Shown one piece after another: positions 24,568 through 32,789 of a stretch of 64,000 nucleotides of DNA. Positions within the stretch are counted from its first letter, which is position 1, and each line of letters opens with the position of its first letter. Position numbers and translations under genes: made by a program. This stretch comes from Candidatus Iainarchaeum sp. (GTDB taxonomy: Archaea > Iainarchaeota > Iainarchaeia > Iainarchaeales > JAXPJC01): assembly GCA_016187745.1 (NCBI GenBank), contig JACPJC010000005.1, positions 91,220-155,219 on the forward strand. Reading direction: 5' to 3'. The notes beneath the pieces are model-generated. The model did not search any database. It had not been told where the DNA came from and worked only from the letters and a program-made list of their open reading frames with translations.

Positions 24568-25638
24568 ATGTACCCCCAGGAGCATACTCCGGAAAAAAGC
24601 CAGAGCGTGATGCAGAAGGACTTTTTCAAGGGCATAAAGGAAGCGCAGCTCTATAAAAAACTTGCAAACAAGAAGGTCCATTGCCTTGTGTGCAGGCGCT
24701 TCTGCGTGATTTCCGACGGGCTAACGGGCGCATGTAGAGTGCGCAAAAACATAAAGGGAAAGCTCTACAGCCTTGTTTATGGTAGAACGCTTACAATGGC
24801 AATTGATCCCATAGAAAAAAAGCCACTGTTCCATTTTATGCCGGGCACTTCCTGCATGAGCATTTCCACCCATGGGTGCAATTTCCACTGCACCTTCTGC
24901 CAGAACTGGGAAAGCTCGCAGGAATTTACAGAGCACGCAATAACCCAGGTGCCTTACGCTTCCCCCGAACAAATAGTTGAGCAGACGCTTGAGGCGCATG
25001 TCCCCGGAATTTCATACACCTATACCGAGCCAACAATATTCTTTGAATACGCCCTTGACACGATGAAGCTTGCGAAGAAAGCCGGGCTTTACAATGTGTG
25101 GGTTTCAAACGGCTACATGTCAAGGCAAGTGGCAGATGCGATAATCCCCTATCTTGACGCAATAAACATTGATTTGAAGGGGAACGCGGATTTTTACAAA
25201 AAGCTCTGCGTCGGGATAGACATAATGGGGGTGAAGGAGAACATAAAATATTTTGCCAAGAAAAAGGTCCATGTTGAAGTTACTAACTTAATTGTTCCGG
25301 GCTTCAATGACAAGGACACTGACTTCAAGGAAGTGGCGCAGTTCATAAAAAAAATAAACCCGGGAATGCCGCTGCATTTCTCAAAATTCTTCCCGAACTA
25401 CAAGCTCAATTATCTGCCCCAGACCCCGGAAGAGAAAATCCTGCGCGCGAAGGAGATTGCGGAAAAATCCGGATTGAAATACGTTTATGCCGGAAACCTC
25501 GCCAAAGAGGAAAGCACTTTCTGCGAAAAATGCAAAAACATACTGATAAAGCGCGCTGGCTTTGAGGCAAGCATAATGGGAATTGATTCCGAGGGCAAAT
25601 GCAAGCGCTGCGGGACAAAGGCAAACATCATCCTATAG
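24568..25638 (+). CDS. amrS: AmmeMemoRadiSam system radical SAM enzyme AmrS
   Basis: This 356-residue protein has the radical-SAM cluster motif CNFHCTFCQNWESSQ near residue 108, preceded by HCLVCRRFCVISDGLTGACRVR. Both are features of AmrS, formerly annotated as pyruvate formate-lyase activating enzyme-like. SYTYTEPTIFFEY, INIDLKG and a C-terminal zinc-ribbon-like region (CEKCKNI and GKCKRCG) agree. AmrS usually works with Memo and AMMECR1 homologues, but neither is in this window. A TATA-like TTTATAAATG lies about 27 bases before the ATG. The substrate is not established. Confidence 0.9.
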   Translation: MYPQEHTPEKSQSVMQKDFFKGIKEAQLYKKLANKKVHCLVCRRFCVISDGLTGACRVRKNIKGKLYSLVYGRTLTMAIDPIEKKPLFHFMPGTSCMSISTHGCNFHCTFCQNWESSQEFTEHAITQVPYASPEQIVEQTLEAHVPGISYTYTEPTIFFEYALDTMKLAKKAGLYNVWVSNGYMSRQVADAIIPYLDAINIDLKGNADFYKKLCVGIDIMGVKENIKYFAKKKVHVEVTNLIVPGFNDKDTDFKEVAQFIKKINPGMPLHFSKFFPNYKLNYLPQTPEEKILRAKEIAEKSGLKYVYAGNLAKEESTFCEKCKNILIKRAGFEASIMGIDSEGKCKRCGTKANIIL

Positions 25639-25911
25639 CCTAAGCGCCTTTTTAATGTCATTCCGCCTGCCTTCGGATATGCCTGTAAATTCCTCGTCAC
25701 GTTTCATAAGGATGATTTCTTTTCCTGTTTTATCAGCCACCTTGGCATAAGTTAAGCCCTCGTATTCAAACGTTTTTATAATTCTTTCAAAATCCCTGCC
25801 AGGAGTATAATTCTTATGCAAAGCAAAAACAGCGCGCTCGCGCGCTTTCTCAACTGATTCAAGACTCTTCCTGACCCCTTGCCTGTATGTTTTGTATCTC
25901 GGCGGCATCAT
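25633..25911 (-). CDS. Small charged protein, unknown
   Basis: This 92-residue basic protein has no recognised family. It is predicted mainly helical at the start (YRQGVRKSLESVEKARERAVF) with a short beta section (GLTYAKVADKTGKEIILMKRDEEF) and a basic end. It overlaps the amrS end by six bases (convergent) and its start overlaps the BofA-like gene by four bases. Co-translation with that membrane protein is the only hint to function. Confidence 0.55.
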   Translation of the reverse strand: MMPPRYKTYRQGVRKSLESVEKARERAVFALHKNYTPGRDFERIIKTFEYEGLTYAKVADKTGKEIILMKRDEEFTGISEGRRNDIKKALRL

Positions 25912-26219
25912 CCGACCCCGAGGAATTTGAGTATAAGGACAGTTGCAATTCCCGCAGGGCCCCCGATTGCAGCTGAAACAAGCGCGGGCCAGAAAGGCAG
26001 CTCAATATTGAAAACAAAATGTATTATCCCCCACACAACAAACCCAAGGACGGAATTTATGACAATCTGCCTCAGCACAAGGAAAATTATGACAGTTACA
26101 ACAATAAGCGCAACAGCTGCAATAAGAATCCAGTAATTCCCCGCAAGGCCTTTTGCTGCCTCGGCTGCTCCGCTTGCAGCAGCGCCGGCAAGGTCATTGG
26201 CAATCAATGCAAAGCCCAT
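25908..26219 (-). CDS. BofA-like small membrane protein
   Basis: This 103-residue protein has an N-terminal amphipathic segment and about three membrane helices. The second part (LRQIVINSVLGFVVWGIIHF, then the glycine/proline GGPAGIATVLILKF) resembles the BofA family, with the conserved asparagine-containing helix and the GxPG turn. In Bacillus BofA inhibits a membrane protease; archaeal homologues have no known role. It is upstream of, and overlaps by ATGA, the 92-residue gene. Family assignment is from motif pattern only. Confidence 0.6.
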   Translation of the reverse strand: MGFALIANDLAGAAASGAAEAAKGLAGNYWILIAAVALIVVTVIIFLVLRQIVINSVLGFVVWGIIHFVFNIELPFWPALVSAAIGGPAGIATVLILKFLGVG

Positions 26220-26295
26220 ATCATACCCAATTAATTTAGATTTAAACCAGTATTAAAGCCTAACCCTTTTAATCCCTTCCCACAACAGTTCATTA

Positions 26296-26937
26296 ATGGC
26301 GCAATTATCCGAACTGCAGAAGCGCATTGGCTCTTCCCTGCAGCGCAGGCCGGGCACAATGGAGGAGATGCAGGCCTCACTGAAAATCGGAAGCTCGGAG
26401 CTGAGCGCGGAACTGAAGCAGATGCTGAAACTGGGGCTTATTGAAAAGCTGCCCGGATTCCCAATAAAATATGCGCTCAGGAAGGAAATTACAGGCGAGC
26501 TGGACAGGCGCAAATCAATTGAAGTTGAAGACCCAAACAAGCTGCGCCTCAAGATAATAATTGAAATCCAGGCGATTGAGGAAAGCCTAATTAAGAAGCA
26601 GATTGACGACATTACCAAAGGCCTTCGCAAGGAGGAAAATTTCACAATCTATGCGCTGGATGCGGCTGAAATAATAAAAGAGGGCGAGCACTACTCAAGC
26701 TATCTGGAACTGAACTTAACGGTAAAGAATTTCAAGGCGCTTGTAAGGCTGATGTTTTTCTACGGGCCCACAAGCGTTGAGGTAATAAAGCCCAAGGAAT
26801 ACAAATTCAGCGCCGCGGACCTGCAGGATGCGCTTGTTGATTTTGCGCAGATGGTGCACAATTACACTGAATATATAACAAAGCTCATGAACCGCAAGGA
26901 GCTTGATGAGTTCTATGGCAAGGTTTTCGGGCCATAA
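26296..26937 (+). CDS. Winged-helix-like DNA-binding protein, unknown specificity
   Basis: The first ~65 residues of this 213-residue protein look like a winged helix-turn-helix (TMEEMQASLKIGSSELSAELKQMLKLGLIEK, with a wing at FPIKYALRKEI). The rest is a helical/alpha-beta domain with acidic and aromatic patches (EGEHYSSYLELNLTVKNF, FYGPTSVEVIKPKEY). No family is recognised for the C-terminal part. It could be a transcription factor or an RNA/DNA metabolism protein. It stands alone between divergent and ncRNA-like regions. Confidence 0.55.
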   Translation: MAQLSELQKRIGSSLQRRPGTMEEMQASLKIGSSELSAELKQMLKLGLIEKLPGFPIKYALRKEITGELDRRKSIEVEDPNKLRLKIIIEIQAIEESLIKKQIDDITKGLRKEENFTIYALDAAEIIKEGEHYSSYLELNLTVKNFKALVRLMFFYGPTSVEVIKPKEYKFSAADLQDALVDFAQMVHNYTEYITKLMNRKELDEFYGKVFGP

Positions 26938-26944
26938 ATAGCAA

Positions 26945-27034
26945 AACAAGAATGTGGACCGAGCGCCCTTGCGAGCTGAACCCTAGTTTGCCCCCAGGAA
27001 TGGTTACCTGCAGAACGCCCTAGCATCAGTTCAC
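26945..27034 (-). ncRNA. Candidate structured non-coding RNA with its own promoter
   Basis: No ORF fits this intergenic GC-rich block. On the minus strand a TATA-like CTTAAATA (27058-27065) predicts a start at ~27034. The ends of the 81-base block can pair: GTGAACTGA (27034-27026) with TCGGTCCAC (26962-26954), eight of nine positions including one G-U. Inside, CTAG/CTAG and CAGG/CCTG pairs can form. The sequence after the closing stem is T-rich (ATTCTTGTTTT), like an archaeal terminator. It does not fold as a tRNA, and I cannot assign a known class. ACA follows part of the stem, so an H/ACA-type guide is possible but unproven. Confidence 0.45.
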
Positions 27035-27136
27035 ATATATACTCTTCACAAACAACTATTTAAGAGTTTTGCAGTGTCTAAAGCCCATAACCAAAAGCCT
27101 TTTATATTAGTCGTAGATTAGTAGTATACGAGATAT

Positions 27137-27421
27137 ATGAGGACGCTTACAACAGTTGTAAAGGACGAATATGTTGAGCTGCTGGACAAGGCAATCAGCA
27201 ATTCAAGGATGTACAGCTCAAGAAGCGAGTTTCTTAAGGATGCAGTAAGGGAAAAGCTTGAAAAGCTGATCAAGTTCAATGAAGAAACAGCAGACATAAG
27301 GGTAGGGGCAAGAAAGTTAGCTGCCCTAGCAAAGGCAAGGGGATGGGACGGCAGCCTGATTACAAGGGAAGAAAAGGAGAAGGCCCATCAGGAACTGCTA
27401 AAAAAGAAAGGCTTTATATAA
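27137..27421 (+). CDS. Ribbon-helix-helix antitoxin-like regulator 1
   Basis: This 94-residue protein has an N-terminal RHH domain (MRTLTTVVKDEYVELLDKAI, then MYSSRSEFLKDAVREKLEKL). A helical C-terminal tail could bind a toxin. TATA-like TTTATATT (27101-27108) puts the transcript start next to the ATG. TCGTA (27111-27115) and TACGA (27127-27131) form an inverted repeat between them, a plausible operator for self-repression. Its 3' end overlaps by eight bases the PIN gene that comes from the opposite strand. A similar convergent RHH/PIN pair lies at 62.4-63.1 kb. Confidence 0.8.
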   Translation: MRTLTTVVKDEYVELLDKAISNSRMYSSRSEFLKDAVREKLEKLIKFNEETADIRVGARKLAALAKARGWDGSLITREEKEKAHQELLKKKGFI

Positions 27422-27851
27422 ATTTTATAAATTCATCAGGCTCTCTGATTCTGATAACTGCCATTGCCTTTTCAAAATCCCTTCTGTTGAACGTAACAAT
27501 CGCATTGCATTTTAGCCTGAGAGCAATTGCCAAATGTTTTGCATCTGAAGAATGAATGCCAATGGCCATAAACTTCCTGACTTCTGGGAAATCCTGATTC
27601 GTAAATTCAGCTTGCTCAGTCTTTATATTAATTGATTTAAAATAGCCAAGGGCATCCTCCTTTTTCATATTGAGTTTTTTTTGAACTTCTGAGAAGAACA
27701 AATCAGAAACCACAACAATTGCCCCATATTTTCTGACATAATCAAAGAATGCAGAAGATTCGCTGAATAAGGATCTGAAATTACCATTAATCTCTTCCCG
27801 CAGCAGAGATATTAGAACATTGGAATCAAGGTAAAACCTTTCGGCAGGCAT
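27414..27851 (-). CDS. PIN-domain ribonuclease toxin 1
   Basis: This 145-residue PIN protein starts at ATG 27851, with TATA-like TATATTAAAAG at the right distance; an upstream TTG is less likely. Acidic active-site residues are visible in YLDSNVLISLL, LFFSEVQKKL and HSSDAKHLAIALRL, with VTFNRRDFEKA at the end. PIN toxins are Mg2+-dependent RNases that often cut tRNA or mRNA. It faces, and overlaps, the RHH gene instead of following it. Pairing as a toxin-antitoxin system is an inference from adjacency. Confidence 0.8.
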   Translation of the reverse strand: MPAERFYLDSNVLISLLREEINGNFRSLFSESSAFFDYVRKYGAIVVVSDLFFSEVQKKLNMKKEDALGYFKSINIKTEQAEFTNQDFPEVRKFMAIGIHSSDAKHLAIALRLKCNAIVTFNRRDFEKAMAVIRIREPDEFIKFI

Positions 27852-27975
27852 ATTAATTATCAACTACAACACTCTTTTAATATATTCGTTTTTCAACGAA
27901 GTAGTAGCCCATTCGCCCATCGCCAAGGGGCACTTCGCCAAAAGCCTTAAAAAATGCCCCAAAAAGCCCCCTCGG

Positions 27976-28130
27976 GCGCCCCCGGCTTTAAAAGCCTTTC
28001 CCACTGACCGAAACCTATTTAAATGAGTCCCAGATTTTATATAAAAGCCGTAATAGATAACTGTCTTCAATTATTTTTTCTATTGCATTGTTATTGGCGG
28101 TTATCTATTTTTGGCTAGATTTGTGAGGTG
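27976..28130 (+). promoter_or_regulatory. S-layer gene promoter region and 5'-leader stem
   Basis: Two TATA-like boxes lie 20 bases apart: TATTTAAAT (28016-28024) and TTATATAA (28037-28044). A 13-bp palindrome GGCTTT-A-AAAGCC (27984-27996) lies upstream. AATAGATAAC (28052-28061) is perfectly complementary to GTTATCTATT (28100-28109), giving a 10-bp stem around a 38-base loop in the leader. Only the upstream promoter (start ~28047) would include the whole stem. GAGGTG (28125-28130) is a good Shine-Dalgarno five bases before the ATG. The rest of 27864-27975 is C-rich and has no gene I can support. Confidence 0.55.
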
Positions 28131-28135
28131 AATTA

Positions 28136-31033
28136 ATGAAAGGACTAAATGTAAAGAAGCTGGCCGCTGTTGCAGCAGGCGCTGCATTAGTGGGAAGCGC
28201 TTTACTGCCTATCGTAACTGCAGCTGCCTCTGATTTGACGAAGACAGATATCTATTCAGACGGCACACCAGCAGTCAATGTGGTTGTTGGTGCAAGCGCA
28301 GCTGTAAGCGACGTAGTATGGGCAGGAAACATCGCAGCAGCAGTAGCTAGAAACGCGGTAACAACTACCGACACAACAGGAACTCCCAGCGCTGGGACAT
28401 GCTCAGGCACATGGGAAGCTCCATCAGACCTCAAGGCAAAGCTCGTTGTTGGCGGCACAACCACAATAACAGGCGGAGCAAGAGAGCTGATAACTGCATT
28501 AGTGAATAACAAGGTAAACACAGCGGAGTACCAGGAATCAGTAGGAAATGCCTACTTCACAAGCTTCAAGAACGGAAGCTTAACCGCCAAAAAGGGCACA
28601 GACACAAACAGCATAACAGAAACAGAAACTATTGGTGTGAAGATAGATGCAAGCTGGGACACAACACACACAGATGTTAAGGACCTTGTAGCAGTAATAA
28701 ACAACGGCGACCTTAACTATGTGGCTGACTTCGGTTCAGGCGTAGTGCCATGCGCATACACTGACACAGGATCAGCGGACTATGTGCCAATAAACTTCCT
28801 CGGCAAGCCATACGTCATTGACTCAGTAAATTCCGACTGCACACAGGTCGAATTAGTAACAAACACTGCTGAGACAATAATGGCTGTCGGCGACACAGTT
28901 GATGTAACCGGCAGAACCGCAGGAACCGCATACAAGTTCAAGTTAATGGGCGGTTCAACAAAGAGCGACGGCACATACCAGGCACAGATTGAATTGCAGG
29001 ATGCAAACGGGAATAAATTGCAGAGCCAGCAATTCACTGCAAGCACAACCTCGGATGTTACATTCTATGACGGTGTAGGCGCAAACCTCATCGAAACAAG
29101 GGTAACACTGAAGTCAATCGCAAAGCAGTCTGTTGCCAGCAGCGATGTCTGGAGCTTCACCTTATTGGTAGGCTCTGACAGAATAACCGTCAAAAACGGA
29201 CAGAGATTCCCATACGATCCAAACAACACTTCAGGAACATATCCCTGGACAGGCACAATAACCTTGGGCAGCTCAAGCACAATGGTTGCAAAGCTTATTG
29301 TGAAGAACCAGGCAAAAGTCTGGGATGCAACAAACCCGCTCTACTCAAGCACATATTCCTTGAAGAGCACGGGAAACAGCAAAGCAATAATCCTGGAAGG
29401 AAGCGGTTTGGACACTCTTGGAGAAGTAGAATTCAAGGGATACTATGACTCAGGAGTGCAGAAAACAACCATTAAGTTCCAGCCATCAGGGGCTGATGTG
29501 ACAGGCCAAGCAACAGCATATGGTAACCTGGACTACTACGATGCATCATCTGTGCATCACATGATACCATACGCAATGAAGTTGTCTTCAGTCGGCTACG
29601 GAAGCGGAACATTCGTTTTCGAAGGCCAGACATACAACTTCAGAGCAGGCATTACACCGGCTCCCGGAACAGCAGAAAGTTCACTCTCCTCAGGAGATGG
29701 AAACTTCTGGTTCAAGACCGGCTCAACTATCGGCTCAGGCACATCACAGAACGGGTCTGACAGCAACTACACACTAGATGGCAACACAGGAAACAACGAG
29801 TGGGGAAATCCAGGGGACATTGATGCGAATGTTGGCATACAGCCAGCAGGCGTTTCTGGCCTGAAATCCCTGTACACAGGAACATACAGCCCTGTTCTAA
29901 CATTGACAGGACGAAACAGCAAGACCTATAACTATGCCTTGAAAGCAACAGCATCAGGATTGTGGCTTGTCTTGACAGGCTACTACGACAGCAACAATGC
30001 AGCGCCATACACAGGAAAGATAGATGACTTGCAGTGGAATGCAGGAACTATCTGGCTGTTGGGAACAGACTACGACGACATAAACGGCATTGCAACAAGG
30101 GCATCAGACACAAACCTCTATCAGTCAATAGTGAATTCCACAACCAAATTGCAGAACTCAGACACACTGCAGGGCAGGTCACCGGGGTCAGTATTGCCAT
30201 ACTACGCGCCAGACACTGTTGAATTCGGAGCAAATCCGGGTGCAACAACAGGCATCTTCAAGACAGCAGTCTTCAAGATAAAGCCAATAGCGGTAGGCAC
30301 GACAATGCCAGACTACAGCTCTGATGCGCAGAGAGGCCCAACAATTTATGTGGACACAGCAGACCACAAGATTGTTGACACAGCAAACATCAACAAGACC
30401 AACTACACAGGAAAGCTCACAGCAATAGACTACAACTCAGACATTGCGGGCACAAGGGACTACAACATCAATAACCTGAGCGAATACACAGGCTCTAGCT
30501 CAACCTACACACAAGGGTTTGATGCAAACGGCGTATTGTACAAGCTTGCAAGCCGCGAGCTCACAGTGACAATACCGAATGCAGCTATGAAAGCCTATGT
30601 TGTTGTGAAGAGCAACGATGTAAAGTCCTCAGTAACCGGAGAAACCCTTGAAATTGCAAAGGGCGAATCCAAGACAACCACAGGCGGAACAAAGATAGAT
30701 GTAACTGACCTGACCTACACAGCAGGCTCATGCGGCGCCGCAACAGGCGACATCACATGCAGCGCTGTTACAAGCAGCACTGTAGCAAGCGGCTACGGCA
30801 ACTTGGTTGTAACAGACTCAAGCGCAGGAACAGGCAGGCACATCATTGTTGGCGGATGGAAAGTCAACAAGCTGGCAAAAGACCTGGACTTGGAGGCAGA
30901 GCTGACAGCAGCAGGCGACAAGGTTGTTGATGTAACAGCCGATGGCGATGTTGTTGTTGCAGGATACACAGCCTCAGACACAGGCAACGCAGCAAAGGAA
31001 TTGATTGCCGCACTGGACGCAGGTCTTGCGTAA
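28136..31033 (+). CDS. S-layer protein
   Basis: This 965-residue secreted protein has a signal peptide (NVKKLAAVAAGAALVGSALLPIVTAAA). Both ends match the archaeal (Methanococcus-type) S-layer family. Near the start is VNVVVGASAAVSDVVWAGNI, and the C-terminus has a matching VVVAGYTASDTGNAAKEL module. The middle is Thr/Ser/Gly/Asn-rich beta structure. Possible N-glycosylation sequons include NGSL, NNTS, NGSDSNYT, NSTT and NKTNYT. Codon use is uniform with few rare codons, as for a highly expressed gene. It has a strong Shine-Dalgarno, a structured leader and a terminator-like hairpin downstream. It is probably the main cell-surface protein. Flippase- and glycosyltransferase-like genes follow. 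Confidence 0.9.
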   Translation: MKGLNVKKLAAVAAGAALVGSALLPIVTAAASDLTKTDIYSDGTPAVNVVVGASAAVSDVVWAGNIAAAVARNAVTTTDTTGTPSAGTCSGTWEAPSDLKAKLVVGGTTTITGGARELITALVNNKVNTAEYQESVGNAYFTSFKNGSLTAKKGTDTNSITETETIGVKIDASWDTTHTDVKDLVAVINNGDLNYVADFGSGVVPCAYTDTGSADYVPINFLGKPYVIDSVNSDCTQVELVTNTAETIMAVGDTVDVTGRTAGTAYKFKLMGGSTKSDGTYQAQIELQDANGNKLQSQQFTASTTSDVTFYDGVGANLIETRVTLKSIAKQSVASSDVWSFTLLVGSDRITVKNGQRFPYDPNNTSGTYPWTGTITLGSSSTMVAKLIVKNQAKVWDATNPLYSSTYSLKSTGNSKAIILEGSGLDTLGEVEFKGYYDSGVQKTTIKFQPSGADVTGQATAYGNLDYYDASSVHHMIPYAMKLSSVGYGSGTFVFEGQTYNFRAGITPAPGTAESSLSSGDGNFWFKTGSTIGSGTSQNGSDSNYTLDGNTGNNEWGNPGDIDANVGIQPAGVSGLKSLYTGTYSPVLTLTGRNSKTYNYALKATASGLWLVLTGYYDSNNAAPYTGKIDDLQWNAGTIWLLGTDYDDINGIATRASDTNLYQSIVNSTTKLQNSDTLQGRSPGSVLPYYAPDTVEFGANPGATTGIFKTAVFKIKPIAVGTTMPDYSSDAQRGPTIYVDTADHKIVDTANINKTNYTGKLTAIDYNSDIAGTRDYNINNLSEYTGSSSTYTQGFDANGVLYKLASRELTVTIPNAAMKAYVVVKSNDVKSSVTGETLEIAKGESKTTTGGTKIDVTDLTYTAGSCGAATGDITCSAVTSSTVASGYGNLVVTDSSAGTGRHIIVGGWKVNKLAKDLDLEAELTAAGDKVVDVTADGDVVVAGYTASDTGNAAKELIAALDAGLA

Positions 31034-31045
31034 GTAGCACAAAAA

Positions 31046-31080
31046 AACGGGCTTCAAAACCCGTTCTTTTTTTCTTTTTC
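31046..31080 (+). terminator. Hairpin plus T-tract terminator of the S-layer gene
   Basis: AACGGG (31046-31051), loop CTTCAAAA and CCCGTT (31060-31065) form a 6-bp stem, flanked by an A tract before and a long T-rich tract after (31066-31080). It begins 13 bases after the stop codon. This looks like an intrinsic terminator; archaeal termination also occurs on T tracts alone. Confidence 0.7.
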
Positions 31081-31137
31081 TTTTATTTTCATTAAACCCA
31101 GCCGCAAGGCTTTTTATTGGTTTTGATTGTAATCTGA

Positions 31138-31782
31138 ATGAGAGCCATGGAGCAATCAGAAATTTCAAAGCCGAAAAACAGGGCATTTCCAATTGCAATA
31201 ATTGTTGCAATCCTGATAGCGCTGTTTTCAATTGCCATTTTCCTGCTTTTCTATTCCGGCCCCTACAAATACGGCCTTGAGCAGGAGGGCATTGAATTTT
31301 TCTCGAATTCCGCGGAGCCGGCGCAGATGCTGAAATCCCTGGGCTCAAGAAACTCCTTCATAATTTCCCCGGAATTTGAGGAGAAGGGGAGCGCGCTCCC
31401 ATTTATGACAAGCGCACTTACAACATTTACAGGAATCCTTGTCGCAAATAAAAAGGAGGCAATTACCCTGCTGAGGATAATTGATGCTTCCGGGGAGCTG
31501 CGCTACTGCTCAACAAATGATGGCAACAGGAACATTGCAAGGAACATAACTTCCGGGGAATGCGACAGCATGCTTTCAGGAAATCGCAGCGTAAAAATCC
31601 TCATAGAAAGCGCAAACCCCCTGCTCCCAAAACCAAGGGTAATTCTGGATGAGGATAAAATTACAATAGAGCCAAAGGGGCTTAGCGGCATGCAAAGGCT
31701 TTCCCTTCTTGTGCTGAAGGCCATGTATGCGAATTCCGAGGACATAATAAGGCAGATAAATGAGCGCCTCGGAGGGGCTTAG
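31138..31782 (+). CDS. Single-pass membrane protein, unknown
   Basis: The first ~18 residues of this 214-residue protein are cytoplasmic and charged. One membrane helix follows (IAIIVAILIALFSIAIFLLFY), then an outer domain. The domain has a cysteine pair (LRYCSTN and GECDSML) that could form a disulfide, and a helical tail. No family is recognised. It is three bases before the flippase-like gene and downstream of the S-layer terminator, so it is probably co-transcribed with the former and works at the cell envelope. Confidence 0.55.
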   Translation: MRAMEQSEISKPKNRAFPIAIIVAILIALFSIAIFLLFYSGPYKYGLEQEGIEFFSNSAEPAQMLKSLGSRNSFIISPEFEEKGSALPFMTSALTTFTGILVANKKEAITLLRIIDASGELRYCSTNDGNRNIARNITSGECDSMLSGNRSVKILIESANPLLPKPRVILDEDKITIEPKGLSGMQRLSLLVLKAMYANSEDIIRQINERLGGA

Positions 31783-31784
31783 CC

Positions 31785-32789
31785 ATGGTTTCATATCTCA
31801 AGCAATCCCTGCTGAGCATTATTGCCATTGCCGCAGTATTCGGATTGGTAGTAGGCCTAACCAACGCAGGGGCTGTTTTGAGTGTTATTGACCTGAAATT
31901 CTTCATATTGGCTTGCATTTTCTACATTATTTCCATAGGAATATGGCTTATTTCGTGGGCCTTCCTCATTAAAAAGCGCTCAAAGATACCCTACACAAAG
32001 CTGCTTGGCGTAGGGATAGCCGCGCTTTACGGCGCCCTAACCCCTGTGCAATTGGGGGCTGAAGCGCTTAGGAGCATAAGGCTCAAGGACTATTTTGCTG
32101 TTTCATATTCTGATTCGGTTTCCGCAAGCATGATTGCAAAGGGCATAAAGTTCTCAATACTTGCGATTGTTTTTGTGGTTGTGTTTTTCCTCTATCTCCT
32201 TAACACAAAGTTGGGGCTTCTCCTTACTGCGGGATTGTTTTCCGGCTTTGTCATTATTGTAATTGCGGCCTGCCTTTTCCTGATGCCATTGCAGAAAGGA
32301 ATAGGCATGCGCATATCGAATTTCTTTTCGCGCATTTCAAAAACCTTCAGGCAGTTCGCCGCGCTGGGGAAGTTCTTTGCGGATTACTGCAATTACCTCC
32401 AGAAAATCAGGCCAAAATCATTTGCTGTTGTGTTTGCGCTTTCTTTTTTCTCCCTGTTTTTTGAATTCCTTGCCCTGCAGTTTTCCTTCATGTCCCTCGG
32501 GATTTACCTCCAGCTGCAGGCGGTTATTGTATTGATGATTTTTGTTTCAATCCTGGAAAGGACGCCAATACTTCCAAGGGGGATAGGCATTGTGGAAATA
32601 TTCAGCTATGCATACCTCTCAGTGCACAGCCTTGTAAGCCCCTATATTACGCTTACTGCTGCTCAGATAGGCGCCGTTCTTATTGTCTATGACATTGCAA
32701 GGCTTGTTGTTCCAACAATTGTGGGGATTGCAATGAGCTTCATCCTTTATGCGATGCACAGGAACGGGAAATTACACAAGGCCAAATAG
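31785..32789 (+). CDS. UPF0104 / lysylphosphatidylglycerol synthase TM-region protein
   Basis: This 334-residue protein has about eight membrane segments. The family motif LTPVQLGAEALRSIRLKDY lies near residue 86, with late RTPILPRGIGIVE and a YDIARLVVPTIVG helix. UPF0104 proteins resemble the flippase half of MprF and have been proposed to move lipids or lipid-linked glycans. Here it lies between the S-layer gene and a GlcNAc-1-P transferase-like gene, which fits a role in glycolipid or glycan export. The actual substrate is unknown. It overlaps the convergent transferase gene by 18 bases. Confidence 0.85.
   Translation: MVSYLKQSLLSIIAIAAVFGLVVGLTNAGAVLSVIDLKFFILACIFYIISIGIWLISWAFLIKKRSKIPYTKLLGVGIAALYGALTPVQLGAEALRSIRLKDYFAVSYSDSVSASMIAKGIKFSILAIVFVVVFFLYLLNTKLGLLLTAGLFSGFVIIVIAACLFLMPLQKGIGMRISNFFSRISKTFRQFAALGKFFADYCNYLQKIRPKSFAVVFALSFFSLFFEFLALQFSFMSLGIYLQLQAVIVLMIFVSILERTPILPRGIGIVEIFSYAYLSVHSLVSPYITLTAAQIGAVLIVYDIARLVVPTIVGIAMSFILYAMHRNGKLHKAK

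Noticed and set aside
26945..27034. tRNA reading of the structured block
   Set aside because: No T-loop consensus and no 7-5-5 stem arrangement on either strand.
27864..28070. 68-residue minus-strand frame upstream of the S-layer gene
   Set aside because: No start signal and no protein-like composition; it runs through predicted promoter elements.
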